From NCBI RefSeq assembly GCF_016056275.1, contig NZ_JAECZA010000282.1:1-47994 (forward strand): a stretch of 47,994 bases of DNA, written 5' to 3'. The translations under genes were made by a program, and so were the position numbers. This document shows positions 8,111 through 17,126 of the stretch, piece after piece. The notes under the pieces were generated by a model. It did no database searches and was not told the DNA's origin. It saw nothing but the letters and a program-made list of their open reading frames with translations. Positions within the stretch are counted from its first letter, which is position 1; every line of letters begins with the position of its first letter. The stretch is from Dendronalium phyllosphericum CENA369. GTDB lineage: Bacteria; Cyanobacteriota; Cyanobacteriia; Cyanobacteriales; Nostocaceae.

Positions 8111-9211
8111 ATGTCAAACAGTGAATCGAACCACAGAATTAAAAATACATTTCCCGTACAACTACCTACAAATTACCTCAAGCAAATCAGGCGCAACACA
8201 ATTACCCATGAATTTGACCAAGGTTTGCCAGAAGATGAGCAGCTTCCACACGAAAGTGATGACCAATTATCGGAAGCATCCAAGCTACTGCGACTGGGAA
8301 TTCAACAGCAACAAGCTGGGGAATTAATTGCTGCGTTGAAGTCGTTACAACAATCCCTAGAAATGTTCCGAGCGATTGGGGATGTACAACAACAAGAGCA
8401 AGCACTTTCTTTTTTAGCACTAGTTGCTTACGCCTCTGGGGATTACAAGAGTGTGATTTATTACTCTCAGCAATGTCTAGCCTTGGAAAAGACTACTCCA
8501 GATTTACTTGTGCAGATGCAAGCACTCTCTCACCTGGGTAATGCTTACCGCCACCTGAACGACCATAACAAAGCAATAGAGTATCTAGAAGAGTGCTTTA
8601 TAATAACGCAAAAGTTGCAAGACAAACGCAGTCAAGTGGCTGCATTGAATAATCTGGGATTGGTGTATAAAGCTTCTGGTAACTTTGTGCGGGCAATTGC
8701 TTATCAAGAGCAAAGCTTACAAATTGTCCAAGAACTGCAAGATAAGTGGGGTATAGAACAAGTACTTAAGAATCTAGGCAATGCTTGGTATGCTTTGGAC
8801 AATTACCCAAAAGCGATCGCTTATTACGAAGAGTGTGTCAAAGTAGCACGCACCCTCAATAATCCTCGCAGTGCTTCGCAAGTGCTGAAGAATTTGGGCA
8901 ATGCTTGTTATGCGATCGGCGATTATGCCAAAGCCATTATTTATTATGAGGAACGTCTGCAACTAGCTAGAGAACTGAAAGACAAGCGTAGCGAAGAACA
9001 ATCTCTCGGCAGTTTAGGCGTTGCTTGTGAAGCTTTAGGTGATTATACCAAAGCGATTCAATACTATGAAGAACGTTTACTGTTAGCCAGAACAATTAAA
9101 GACCGCCGCATTGAAGAACAAGCTCTTGCTAGTCTGAAAGTAGCTTGCTACGCTTTGGGCGATTACGCTAGAGCAATGCAATATCAGCAGGGAACATCTA
9201 CAAATAGTTAG
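8111..9211 (+). CDS. Tetratricopeptide repeat protein
   Basis: A charged, Asn/Gln-rich N-terminus of about 50 residues is followed by about eight TPR units of 40 residues, the LGN/GPSM2-like long type. Each unit contains patterns such as LGNAYRHLNDHNKAIEYLEE, LGNAWYALDNYPKAIAYYEE and LGNACYAIGDYAKAIIYYEE. The gene probably starts at ATG 8111 (366 aa), which has AGGA upstream, rather than at the TTG at 8060. There is no signal peptide and no attached kinase, CHAT or NB-ARC effector domain, so it is a scaffold or adaptor of unknown partner. Similar repeats in heterocystous strains often belong to large paralogous families. Confidence 0.85.
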   Translation: MSNSESNHRIKNTFPVQLPTNYLKQIRRNTITHEFDQGLPEDEQLPHESDDQLSEASKLLRLGIQQQQAGELIAALKSLQQSLEMFRAIGDVQQQEQALSFLALVAYASGDYKSVIYYSQQCLALEKTTPDLLVQMQALSHLGNAYRHLNDHNKAIEYLEECFIITQKLQDKRSQVAALNNLGLVYKASGNFVRAIAYQEQSLQIVQELQDKWGIEQVLKNLGNAWYALDNYPKAIAYYEECVKVARTLNNPRSASQVLKNLGNACYAIGDYAKAIIYYEERLQLARELKDKRSEEQSLGSLGVACEALGDYTKAIQYYEERLLLARTIKDRRIEEQALASLKVACYALGDYARAMQYQQGTSTNS

Positions 9212-9387
9212 AAATACTTGAGGAAAATAAGAGTAAATACACAATAGTTTTAATAAAATTGCTTTAACAATAATTAAATTGTCGCTCAAATTCACTGATA
9301 GAATAAAACTCATATCCATATTCAGTATTCAGCAACCAAGAGATATAGCCTTTAATAGCTGGTGCTGATTCCAACATTACAATTTTC

Positions 9388-10068
9388 ATGAGCAGTGAAA
9401 TCCAACTCAGTCTCTTCGATGACTCTAACCCTAACCAAAAAGAGCTGATTCCTACAGACGCTAAAATTCCCATACCTTCTGGAACTTACGCCAACATCAC
9501 CGAGTTGGCGCAGCATTGTAATAAATGCCATCGCTGCGAATTGGGAGACACCCGTACTCATGCAGTTGTCGGTCGGGGGAATCTCAAAGCACTAATTATG
9601 ATTGTTGGGGAAGCACCAGGCCAAAACGAAGACGAAACAGGTTTGCCATTTGTAGGTAAATCTGGGCAGCTGCTAGAGAAAATTTTGGCATCTGTGAACT
9701 TGAGTACAGAAACAGATGTATACATTGCTAATATTAACAAATGCCGTCCACCTAATAACCGCGTTCCTACTAGTGATGAAATGGCGGCTTGCAAACCTTA
9801 CTTATTAGAACAAATTCGCTTAGTTGACCCAAAAATCATTCTGTTAACGGGTGCGACTGCGCTTAAAGGTCTAACTGGCGATAAACGCGCAATTACTAAA
9901 ATTCGCGGTCAGTGGATAGAGTGGGAAGGGCGTTTGTGTATGCCGATATTTCATCCCTCTTATTTGCTGCGTAACCCTTCTAAAGAAAAAGGTGGGCCTA
10001 AATGGTTGATGTGGCAGGATATACAGGCAGTACGTTCCAAGTTCGATGAATTTCAGAAAAATACATAA
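9388..10068 (+). CDS. Type-4 (Fe-S) uracil-DNA glycosylase
   Basis: This 226-residue protein has family-4 UDG signatures. Motif 1 is GEAPGQNEDETGLPFVG (74-90), and motif 2 is MPIFHPSYLLRNP near the C-terminus. The Fe-S ligands are probably C47 and C50 in CNKCHRC plus two cysteines in the stretch from INKCRPPNN to MAACKPYL. The enzyme excises uracil produced by cytosine deamination or misincorporation. The N-terminal 11 residues include QLSLF (6-10), which matches the bacterial sliding-clamp binding pentapeptide QL[SD]LF and suggests recruitment to the replication clamp. It stands alone on the + strand and ends at a bidirectional hairpin facing the glycosyltransferase genes. Confidence 0.9.
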   Translation: MSSEIQLSLFDDSNPNQKELIPTDAKIPIPSGTYANITELAQHCNKCHRCELGDTRTHAVVGRGNLKALIMIVGEAPGQNEDETGLPFVGKSGQLLEKILASVNLSTETDVYIANINKCRPPNNRVPTSDEMAACKPYLLEQIRLVDPKIILLTGATALKGLTGDKRAITKIRGQWIEWEGRLCMPIFHPSYLLRNPSKEKGGPKWLMWQDIQAVRSKFDEFQKNT

Positions 10069-10103
10069 GCACTAAGCGACTGGAAGTCGCGGCTAAACAG
10101 ACA

Positions 10104-10123
10104 AAACCCGCCTGCGCGGGTTT
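10104..10123. terminator. Hairpin between convergent genes
   Basis: AAACCCGC-CTGC-GCGGGTTT is a perfect 8-bp stem flanked by A and T runs, so it can serve as a terminator in both directions between the UDG gene and the leftward glycosyltransferase. It belongs to a dispersed repeat type common in Nostocales (from memory). Confidence 0.7.
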
Positions 10124-10167
10124 AAACCTTTGATTTATCGTATCAGTGCGTAAGTCCTATCTGATAA

Positions 10168-11118
10168 TTACTGCTTAACTGGAGAACGAACCCATGCAGG
10201 ACAATTACCAAATTGACGAAAGAAGTAATCTTTAACTCCCTGTAAAGCCGCCTGAGATTTCAATCGCTCTGGGCTACCTGAGCGTGAATTAAAATACTTG
10301 CGAAGCTGGCGCAAAATATCTCTCAAAATTGCTTTATAAATACTTAGTGCTTCCAAGAAAGAGAAATTACGCTCAACCCATAACAATCGATTTCGCCACC
10401 AAAAATATTGATAATGAGGAGCTTTATCTCCACCGCTAAAACTAGAAGAAATTTTGTGCCATACTTTTGAATCTGGTACTATAAGACATTTGTATCCTGC
10501 TCGTCTAGCCCGATAACACCAGTCAACTTCTTCCCACATCAAAAAGTAATTTGGTTCAAGCATTCCGATTTTTTTGACTACTTCAGCTTTTACCATTAAT
10601 GCACAACCACAGATATATTCAGCAAACTGAATTTCTCTACTATCCTCGTTATCTATATTCCCACATTCTGTATGTATAAATCTTGCTTGACTGGGTATCC
10701 ACTGCACTCCAGCAAACCAAATTTTTTCAGGTTCTTTATAGTAATATATTTTTGAGCCAAATATTCCAACATCAGGACATTTTTCATTGGCATGAATAAA
10801 CGCCCAAAGAATTTGTGAATCGACTATAGTATCATTATTCAATAAGAATATATAATCGGCTCTTTGGGATATGGCATATTCAATCCCAGTATTATTACCA
10901 GCAGCAAAACCAAGATTAGCGCCATTTTCGATGATGATGACTTGAGAAAACCTTTCTCTAATAATTGCGACGGAATCATCTATGGAACCATTATCTAATA
11001 GCAAGATTTTATAATTAGGATAATCAATTTTTTGAACTGATTCTAGACACTCAATTGTATCTTCCTTACCATTCCAGTTGAGAATTAGGATATAAATTTG
11101 CGGAGCTTCTTGTGTCAT
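10168..11118 (-). CDS. GT2 family glycosyltransferase
   Basis: This 316-residue protein begins IYILILNWNGKEDTIECLESV, the usual start of rhamnosyltransferase-like GT2 enzymes. The nucleotide-binding loop is LLLDNGSIDDS (about 39-49) and the metal-binding NND is in YIFLLNNDTIV. The acceptor/catalytic region is MLEPNYFLMWEEVDWCYRARRAGY. It has no membrane helix, so it is a cytosolic or peripheral transferase for exopolysaccharide, O-antigen or glycolipid sugars; donor and acceptor cannot be told. It is the last of three leftward genes, 87 bp after the next GT2, and probably shares their transcript. Confidence 0.85.
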   Translation of the reverse strand: MTQEAPQIYILILNWNGKEDTIECLESVQKIDYPNYKILLLDNGSIDDSVAIIRERFSQVIIIENGANLGFAAGNNTGIEYAISQRADYIFLLNNDTIVDSQILWAFIHANEKCPDVGIFGSKIYYYKEPEKIWFAGVQWIPSQARFIHTECGNIDNEDSREIQFAEYICGCALMVKAEVVKKIGMLEPNYFLMWEEVDWCYRARRAGYKCLIVPDSKVWHKISSSFSGGDKAPHYQYFWWRNRLLWVERNFSFLEALSIYKAILRDILRQLRKYFNSRSGSPERLKSQAALQGVKDYFFRQFGNCPAWVRSPVKQ

Positions 11119-11205
11119 GAGTGCTTTTTAAAGTGATAAATTATTGAATTTCGTCAGCTAAAGCTCAATCGTTTGCAATTAACTCTTTGTAGTTTCGCTT
11201 ATTTT

Positions 11206-12195
11206 TTAAACAGCAACTTCTCGCACTTTCTCTGTATAATCCTTGGGACGCACTTGACGAAAACTTTGCAAGGCAAATTGCCGCAAACTTGCTGGTAGGT
11301 AAGATAGCATCAGACCAAGCATAATTTTGCGATCGCTTCCTAATACCCGACTAGATTCTTGCAAAAGTTGCCGTCCTTCTAGGGTATCTCCCTTTTCAAT
11401 CAGCCTTAAACCCAAAGCTTGCTGCGTAATGGCTAGTTTATGCGAGCGCAATTTTTCTAGTTGTTCGTCAGGAAATTTATAACCACTAATACAGAAAACC
11501 TTGGCAGACAGAAAATGCAAGTTTTGCTTTAAACTTGTCTGACCGCCATGAAAACGATATTCCATCAAAAATTCTGGCAGAAAATATCCTTGCTTACCAG
11601 CGATCGCTAATCTTACTAGTAAGTCAAAATCCTCACATCCATCGGCTTGCGGACGCATATAATCAACTTCTGCCAAACAAGCCCGACGAAATAGTGTTGA
11701 ACCTACTTGTAAGCTTTGATATTCAAAAGTTTGTCTTATCAAGTCAGGAATCACTCCTTGCTGGAGTTTATCTTTTCCCCATTTAGTAGAATTTTCCTTT
11801 GTTGCTGATTCAACTTTTTCGTTGTTTTGATTAATAATCCAATGATTAGTACAAACAAAATCTACATTTGGATCTGCTTCTAATACAGCTACAGTTTTTT
11901 CTAAAAATTCTGGAGTCAAAGCATCATCATCATCAAATTTGATGAAGTATATTCCACAAGCCGCCTCAAAACCCGAACGCATATTGCGACTGCGCCCACC
12001 ATTAACGGGATGTCTAATATAGCGAACCCGTGGGTCATCCCATTGATTTACTATTAGAGCAGTATTATCAGTAGAACCATCATCACAAATTATTAGTTCA
12101 AAATCTGTGTAAGTTTGAGCTAGCACGCTCTTAACTGCGTAAGGTAGCAAATTAGAGCGGTTGTATGTTGGAATGCAAACACTAACTTTTGGCAT
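11206..12195 (-). CDS. GT2 family glycosyltransferase
   Basis: In this 329-residue protein the GT-A domain starts VSVCIPTYNRSNLLPYAVKSVLAQTYTDFELIICDDGSTDNT, with the DDG nucleotide-binding site at 38-40. It continues with FIKFDDDDALTPEF, the DxD metal site. A likely catalytic-base region, DGCEDFDLLVRLAIAGKQGYF, follows. The C-terminal 100 residues are helical, possibly for acceptor binding. There is no membrane helix. It lies 48 bp downstream of the unassigned GT-A-like gene and 87 bp upstream of a second GT2, on the same strand, so all three are likely one polysaccharide or glycolipid operon. Confidence 0.85.
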   Translation of the reverse strand: MPKVSVCIPTYNRSNLLPYAVKSVLAQTYTDFELIICDDGSTDNTALIVNQWDDPRVRYIRHPVNGGRSRNMRSGFEAACGIYFIKFDDDDALTPEFLEKTVAVLEADPNVDFVCTNHWIINQNNEKVESATKENSTKWGKDKLQQGVIPDLIRQTFEYQSLQVGSTLFRRACLAEVDYMRPQADGCEDFDLLVRLAIAGKQGYFLPEFLMEYRFHGGQTSLKQNLHFLSAKVFCISGYKFPDEQLEKLRSHKLAITQQALGLRLIEKGDTLEGRQLLQESSRVLGSDRKIMLGLMLSYLPASLRQFALQSFRQVRPKDYTEKVREVAV

Positions 12196-12243
12196 ATTCG
12201 GAAAAATCTTGATAATTTCAATTAAAATAGACTTGTTTTCAGC

Positions 12244-13257
12244 TTATATATAAACTGTAATTTTACCTAAAAACTTCTGAATATTTTTATTAGTTATTGA
12301 GCAGAGACTTGGTGGTTTGAGTTGTTTAGGTTTGAGTTCTGGCTGTTTGAGAAAGCGATAGTGTAAAAATTCTTCTTGATAACGAATATTGACATCTTCT
12401 CCTTGACAGAGATGTGCAAAATCTCTAGAAGAATAGCTCATGTAGTGAATGCGGTGGATTGGCTTTAATCCTCCTCGATCGTAAAGAATATTATTAAGAT
12501 TAATGAATGTATCGGCATTGGCACAGTTACCAGTTCTATCTTGATATTCGGGACTGAGTGTAAAGTTAAATAATGGGCGATCGCATCGCAAAGTCATATA
12601 ATTAAACAAAAAAGCATCATCCCACCAACCATATCCGTTAATCCATTCCACTTCCCTTTGATTAATTAATAACTGCTTCATTTCTGCAATTTGTTTAGCA
12701 GTAAATAATCGGATTTTAGAAGCGAAAAAACTAGAACAATGTAGTTTAGACCGGATATCTACTTCTGTATATAGCCCGGATTTTTCTATAACTGAAATAT
12801 CTAATGCAGCTACAGCCTTAGGTTTAATATGTTCCCAATCATCAAAAACAAAATCGTAAGTTTCTAGTTTTTCTATAACATCAGTGACTGGCTTCATGGC
12901 TAAACTGTCACAGTCATAAAATACAAACTGCTCAAAAATACCTTCAAAAGTCACAAACTTTCTTTGTAAATGACTTTTGTACCAACTAGGACGCGGTTTA
13001 TTCTGCATTTCCCTAGGATGAGCAGCCCAAACTTGATGAGCAAATTCCTCCCAGCGCTGAATTACCTCCCAATCATCAAAAAGCGTTACATTCTTACGAG
13101 AATTTACTTCTTTTTTAACACGAGTTAACTGCTCATCATAGGGAATAATACAAATAGGAATATCTGGGCTAACATTCACCTCAATGCTGTTGAGTAATGC
13201 GACCAATTGATCGTAGACAACATCATTGGCAAGGGTGTAAACACCGAAAAATTCCAT
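12244..13257 (-). CDS. Putative GT-A-fold glycosyltransferase (Npun_R2821/R2822-like)
   Basis: This 337-residue protein begins MEFFGVYTLANDVVYDQLVALLNSIEVNV, like GT8 or nucleotide-diphospho-sugar transferases. A probable DxD metal site lies in FVFYDCDSLAM (D115, D117), and WINGYGWWDDAFLFNYM resembles the later acceptor-site region of such enzymes. I recall a cyanobacterial family with a Npun_R2821/Npun_R2822 label that looks like this; the name is from memory. The ATG at 13257 is preferred to the GTG at 13263 because AGGA then sits nine bases upstream. It is the first gene of the leftward three-gene glycosyltransferase run. Activity is inferred, not shown. Confidence 0.65.
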   Translation of the reverse strand: MEFFGVYTLANDVVYDQLVALLNSIEVNVSPDIPICIIPYDEQLTRVKKEVNSRKNVTLFDDWEVIQRWEEFAHQVWAAHPREMQNKPRPSWYKSHLQRKFVTFEGIFEQFVFYDCDSLAMKPVTDVIEKLETYDFVFDDWEHIKPKAVAALDISVIEKSGLYTEVDIRSKLHCSSFFASKIRLFTAKQIAEMKQLLINQREVEWINGYGWWDDAFLFNYMTLRCDRPLFNFTLSPEYQDRTGNCANADTFINLNNILYDRGGLKPIHRIHYMSYSSRDFAHLCQGEDVNIRYQEEFLHYRFLKQPELKPKQLKPPSLCSITNKNIQKFLGKITVYI

Positions 13258-13506
13258 TCTCACAAATCCTTTGTGTTTGTGTTTGAAAACTTTTTTTAAG
13301 AATTATGTAGACAGCCCAATGATGGCATAAGGTATGGCAAGATGTCATCTCACAAAATAAATTTACAATTTTACTTAGATGGTAATTAGGTTTTAATCTG
13401 CTTAGAAAAAAGCATATAAGGGATATTAGTGATGACATTAAGGCTTAATTAAAGTCATTTTATATATATCATCACTTTACTTAGTGTTATTCCCGATCTC
13501 AGTTAT

Positions 13507-14736
13507 ATGAACATTTTAATGCTATCTTCCACCTTTCCCTATCCCCCAACGCGGGGAGGAACTCAAGTCAGAACGTTTAACTTACTCAAGTATCTCAGCC
13601 AACATCATGCTATTACTCTAGTGACTCAACGCGATCGCGATGTTACAGAAGCAGAAATATTAGGATTGCGGGATTGCGTGGAGCATCTAGCCATTTTTGA
13701 ACGTCCTCCAGATGTTGGGGCTACCGCAGGAATACTGAATAAAATACAGCGATTTAGTACATTTGTGCAACAAGGTACACCGCCAAGCGTACTCAATCGC
13801 TACTCAGTTGAGATACAGGAATGGGTTGATAGCTTTGTGCAGGCGAGAAAATGTGATGTAATTACCTGCGAACATAGTGTCAATGAAATTTATGTGCGAT
13901 CGCATTTCCGAAAACAGCTAAAAACAGTCGTTAATATTCATAGTTCTGTCTACGGTACTTGTCGCAATCAGCTAGCAACTGGCGTTTCTGAAAATACATT
14001 GCGAGACAAAATTAATTTGCCGCTTTTACGTCGTTACGAGCAAAGCTATTGCTCTAAATTTTCGGAAATTGTAGTGACTACAGAAGAGGATAAAATTCAA
14101 CTACAAGCATTTAACTCTAACAGTAAAATTACAGTTATTCCTAACGGTGTAGATTTAGTTTCATTTCCCAACCGTACCGCCGACCCAGCAGGACATCGTT
14201 TAGTCTTTATCGGTGCGATGGATAATTTAGCAAATATTGATGCTGTCTGTTTTTTTAGTAAAAAAATCTTACCAGAAATTCAAAAAATTTATCCTGATAC
14301 AACTTTCGATATTGTCGGTTCTCGTCCTGCACCAGAAGTTTTAGCACTGCAAAACCAACCAGGGATTAACGTTACTGGGAAAGTGCCTTCAATGGTAGAG
14401 TACTTACACAAAGCAACCGTCTGTGTAGTGCCGATGCGGACGGGGTTTGGCATTAAAAATAAAACTTTAGAAGCAATGGCAGCTGGTATACCAATAGTAG
14501 CAAGCGATCGCGGTTTAGAAGGGCTAACTGTAGATAGTGCTGGTACATCATTAAAAGCATTACGAGCAAATGAGCCAGCAGAGTATATTACCGCTATTAG
14601 TAGACTATTTGATAATCCACAACTGCGTTTGGAATTATCTCGCAACGGCAGACAACTTGTAGAAACGGAATTTACTTGGAATATCGCCGGTAAACGTTAC
14701 GAGCAAGTCTGTATTGGAGATAATGGTAAAAGCTAA
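13507..14736 (+). CDS. GT4 family glycosyltransferase
   Basis: This 409-residue protein has the GT-B fold. The N-terminal domain starts MNILMLSSTFPYPPTRGGTQVRTFNLLKYL. The C-terminal domain begins near RLVFIGAMDNLANIDAV and contains NVTGKVPSMVEYLHKATVCVVPMRTGFGIKNKTLEAMAAGIPIVAS, the GT4 donor-binding E-x7-E region. It resembles the TIGR03087-type sugar transferases seen with PEP-CTERM/exosortase polysaccharide loci, and a PEP-CTERM protein is encoded 7 kb away, but that link is weak. It is divergent from the leftward glycosyltransferase operon across a 249-bp AT-rich spacer that must hold both promoters. A hairpin overlaps its stop codon. Confidence 0.85.
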   Translation: MNILMLSSTFPYPPTRGGTQVRTFNLLKYLSQHHAITLVTQRDRDVTEAEILGLRDCVEHLAIFERPPDVGATAGILNKIQRFSTFVQQGTPPSVLNRYSVEIQEWVDSFVQARKCDVITCEHSVNEIYVRSHFRKQLKTVVNIHSSVYGTCRNQLATGVSENTLRDKINLPLLRRYEQSYCSKFSEIVVTTEEDKIQLQAFNSNSKITVIPNGVDLVSFPNRTADPAGHRLVFIGAMDNLANIDAVCFFSKKILPEIQKIYPDTTFDIVGSRPAPEVLALQNQPGINVTGKVPSMVEYLHKATVCVVPMRTGFGIKNKTLEAMAAGIPIVASDRGLEGLTVDSAGTSLKALRANEPAEYITAISRLFDNPQLRLELSRNGRQLVETEFTWNIAGKRYEQVCIGDNGKS

Positions 14737-14769
14737 GATGAAATTTTCCGGATGAAACTTCATCTTAGC
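14732..14769 (+). terminator. Hairpin overlapping the GT4 stop codon
   Basis: GCTAAGATGAA (14732-14742) pairs perfectly with TTCATCTTAGC (14759-14769) across a 16-nt loop. The 5' arm contains the stop codon of the GT4 gene. There is no strong T tract, so it may be a terminator or an mRNA 3'-end stabiliser. Confidence 0.5.
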
Positions 14770-14830
14770 CTACTTTGCAGAATATACAGATGGAAACCAC
14801 TTGGTATTTAGGGGCTTCTACATTTTTTTT

Positions 14831-14921
14831 AGGACTTACGCAATAACTCTCTGAAACTCTTATAACTTCGTGTCCTTTGCGCCCTTTGCGGTTCGTTTTT
14901 TCATAATTTTACGTAAGTCCT
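14831..14921. mobile_element. 91-bp element with AGGACTTACG inverted ends
   Basis: AGGACTTACG at 14831-14840 and CGTAAGTCCT at 14912-14921 are perfect 10-bp inverted repeats around 71 bp of non-coding DNA. Solo copies of the terminus occur at 10147-10158 and 31985-31994. It looks like a tiny MITE or the relic of an IS. It lies just past the GT4 gene. Confidence 0.55.
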
Positions 14922-14954
14922 GTTTTTAATTCTTATCTGAAATCAAATTTAAAA

Positions 14955-15293
14955 TCACTGTTGCATCGAAGGCACTGAAAAAATCCTGCTAGATATGGGA
15001 ATACGTAAACTAGTGTTAGTAGTAGCCAAGGTGCTGCTCGTAGAAGAAGTATCGTTAGTAGTTTGAGATACTATTGTTTGCTCGCTATTAGTATTACTAG
15101 CTGAATTGCTAGCTTGAGAAGACTTCGTTCTATCTGTTGTATTTGTTATGGTCAATACTTCAGGAGATACGGGATTAATATTATTCTGGTCGCTATTTGA
15201 TTCCAACGGAGTTTTTGCCTGACATGGGCAAACACTCAACGCAGAGATTACTGTTAATACCAGCAAGAACAGATGATAACTGTATTGATTCAT
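14955..15293 (-). CDS. Small secreted Ser/Thr/Asn-rich protein
   Basis: This 112-residue frame starts MNQYSYHLFLLVLTVISALSVCPCQA, a good Sec signal peptide with cleavage likely after CQA; CPC could also hint at a lipobox, but the pattern is poor. The remainder is low-complexity and rich in Ser, Thr and Asn (SSQASNSASNTNSEQ, NDTSSTSSTLATTNTS), as in extracellular linkers or cell-surface peptides. I do not recognise a family. It stands alone, flanked by repeat DNA and a long empty region, so a remnant of a larger surface gene is possible. Confidence 0.5.
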   Translation of the reverse strand: MNQYSYHLFLLVLTVISALSVCPCQAKTPLESNSDQNNINPVSPEVLTITNTTDRTKSSQASNSASNTNSEQTIVSQTTNDTSSTSSTLATTNTSLRIPISSRIFSVPSMQQ

Positions 15294-17126
15294 CGTAATT
15301 TATCAAAAGCTAGGACTAAAGACTGGGAGAATTTGCGTTATACTTTTTGTATAAAGATATTGGGTTTATCTTCATAAAAAATAAATCATTATGTAGTTCA
15401 GGTAAACTTAATTAAATAAGAGAAGATTTACCAGAAATGCAACAAAAGATTTAGATAGTAAATGGAGACTGATATTATGTTTGTTGACTATTTGCCAACT
15501 AGTAAAACGCAACTGTCAATAAATATACATGAATAATTTCTAAAAAAATAAGAGAAAAAATACTGATTTTTGAATTTAACAGAACTCGATAAAATTATTT
15601 AGTTATTCGTAGATTCAGGTAAATCACTTTTCAAAAATATAAAAGTTTAACAAAGTAAAATATAGTAATTAAAATATCTATACGACAGTGGATGAATGAC
15701 TGGGTTTAAAACCCCCATCAAATCTACTATTTGGTGAGCAAGAACGGGTACGTAGGGGAGCCACTAAATTAAACGGGTTTCCTGACAGCCTTTGCAAGTG
15801 GTGTGGTTTCCTCCATGAGTAACTGGCGTTAGCGAGTCTTTGAGCGTCACCCGTAAGGGCAATCTTGAATGAGTGCGTGACTTAATCCCCCATTGATTGC
15901 ATTCTGACTCCTGAATTCTGACTTCTAAATTCTTAAAAAAGGGAGTGACAAAAAGTGATAATATTTCACTCAATTCATCACTCCTCAAACTTTGTGCGTT
16001 GATAAGCTGTTATGCTTATTGAAAGTACAGCAAATTACTCTTTAATCTTTCCTCTAACCAAAGATATTTCTGATTATTAATTTACTACGTATTGATTTAT
16101 ACGTTGTTTGTGTTTGTGTTTGCTGTAGTAGCAAGTAGAATGTATTCACAACAACAAGGAAGCTTAATAAAAGTCCTATACCTGCGGTAGTAGTAGCTTG
16201 ATTCCTGGGGTGGAAGCTGGGAGCAAGTGTGAAAGTTATTCTAAAGAAAAATTGTAATGATTATGGCGACTAGTCAATTAGCATATCAACAATAATGCAT
16301 TCAAAAAATCCAAACTATTTGAAACTAAAAGATAGGAATCAAAAGATGAGTTTGCAGGTGCAAATATCTAGAAAAATAGGATCGACGTTATATGATTTAT
16401 GCATGGCTTTTAATTCCATACGCGATAGCATTCGATACTATTGAGGTCTAAGAAAACCTGTTGATTGGGATTCTATACAACAAAAGTATGCAAACGTAGA
16501 AGGGACATAATATTAGGTATTGAAAGAACTTTGTGTAATTTCAATTTTAGGCAGATATTTACAAATTATTATCGAGGAGTTGATTCAGATTTTAATACCT
16601 GCTTTAATATTAAACTAATCTGGCATTAATATGAATGCAAACATCAAGAGCTTTTCGTTAGATATCTCTGATTGAATGAATCTTTACATTTCTTGAGAAA
16701 CCTCCTGAAAAAAAGCGCCTTTTACGTTTTTATTTAGCTCTGACTAGAGAATTTTCTATTGCATTGATAAGCAGTCTTTAGCAAAAAACCATAGAATCAA
16801 GGAAAATATTGATGATAACTCAAACAATCAATTTACATTCATGCAATTCTCAAAACTACGCCTACAGTTGAATATTTAACTATAATTGCAATATATTGTG
16901 TCTAAATGTGTTCCAAGTACTAGGCTACCTACTTTGTGTGAAGTTCAGAAATTAGCGAAATACCAGCAGAAATGTAGATTTTGAGAGTTCATTAAAGCAG
17001 CAATTGTAGCTTCCCAAAAGTTTCACTTTTTGGTTGTGACTTCAGGAGCGTTGCAATTTCTCTAGCGATCGCCATATTGAACTTTTTTTCAATCGAACTC
17101 TGCAAGCAAGTAGTGGGAGTTTTAAG
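15294..17126. other. 1.8-kb AT-rich stretch without a credible gene
   Basis: I find no convincing protein gene here. The open frames at 15764-15988 and 16992-17237 are leftward, overlap repeat-like sequence or the next gene, and have no recognisable features. A GC-richer island at about 15690-15935 contains GGGTTTAAAACCCC and a CTTCTGAATTCTGA-type heptamer run, suggesting a decayed mobile element. The rest is AT-rich. It could hold the long leader or promoter of the PAS-Crp regulator, or an unannotated small RNA. Confidence 0.5.

Noticed and set aside
15764-15988. Leftward 74-codon frame
   Set aside because: It consists of repeat-like sequence and a heptamer run, with no recognisable domain.
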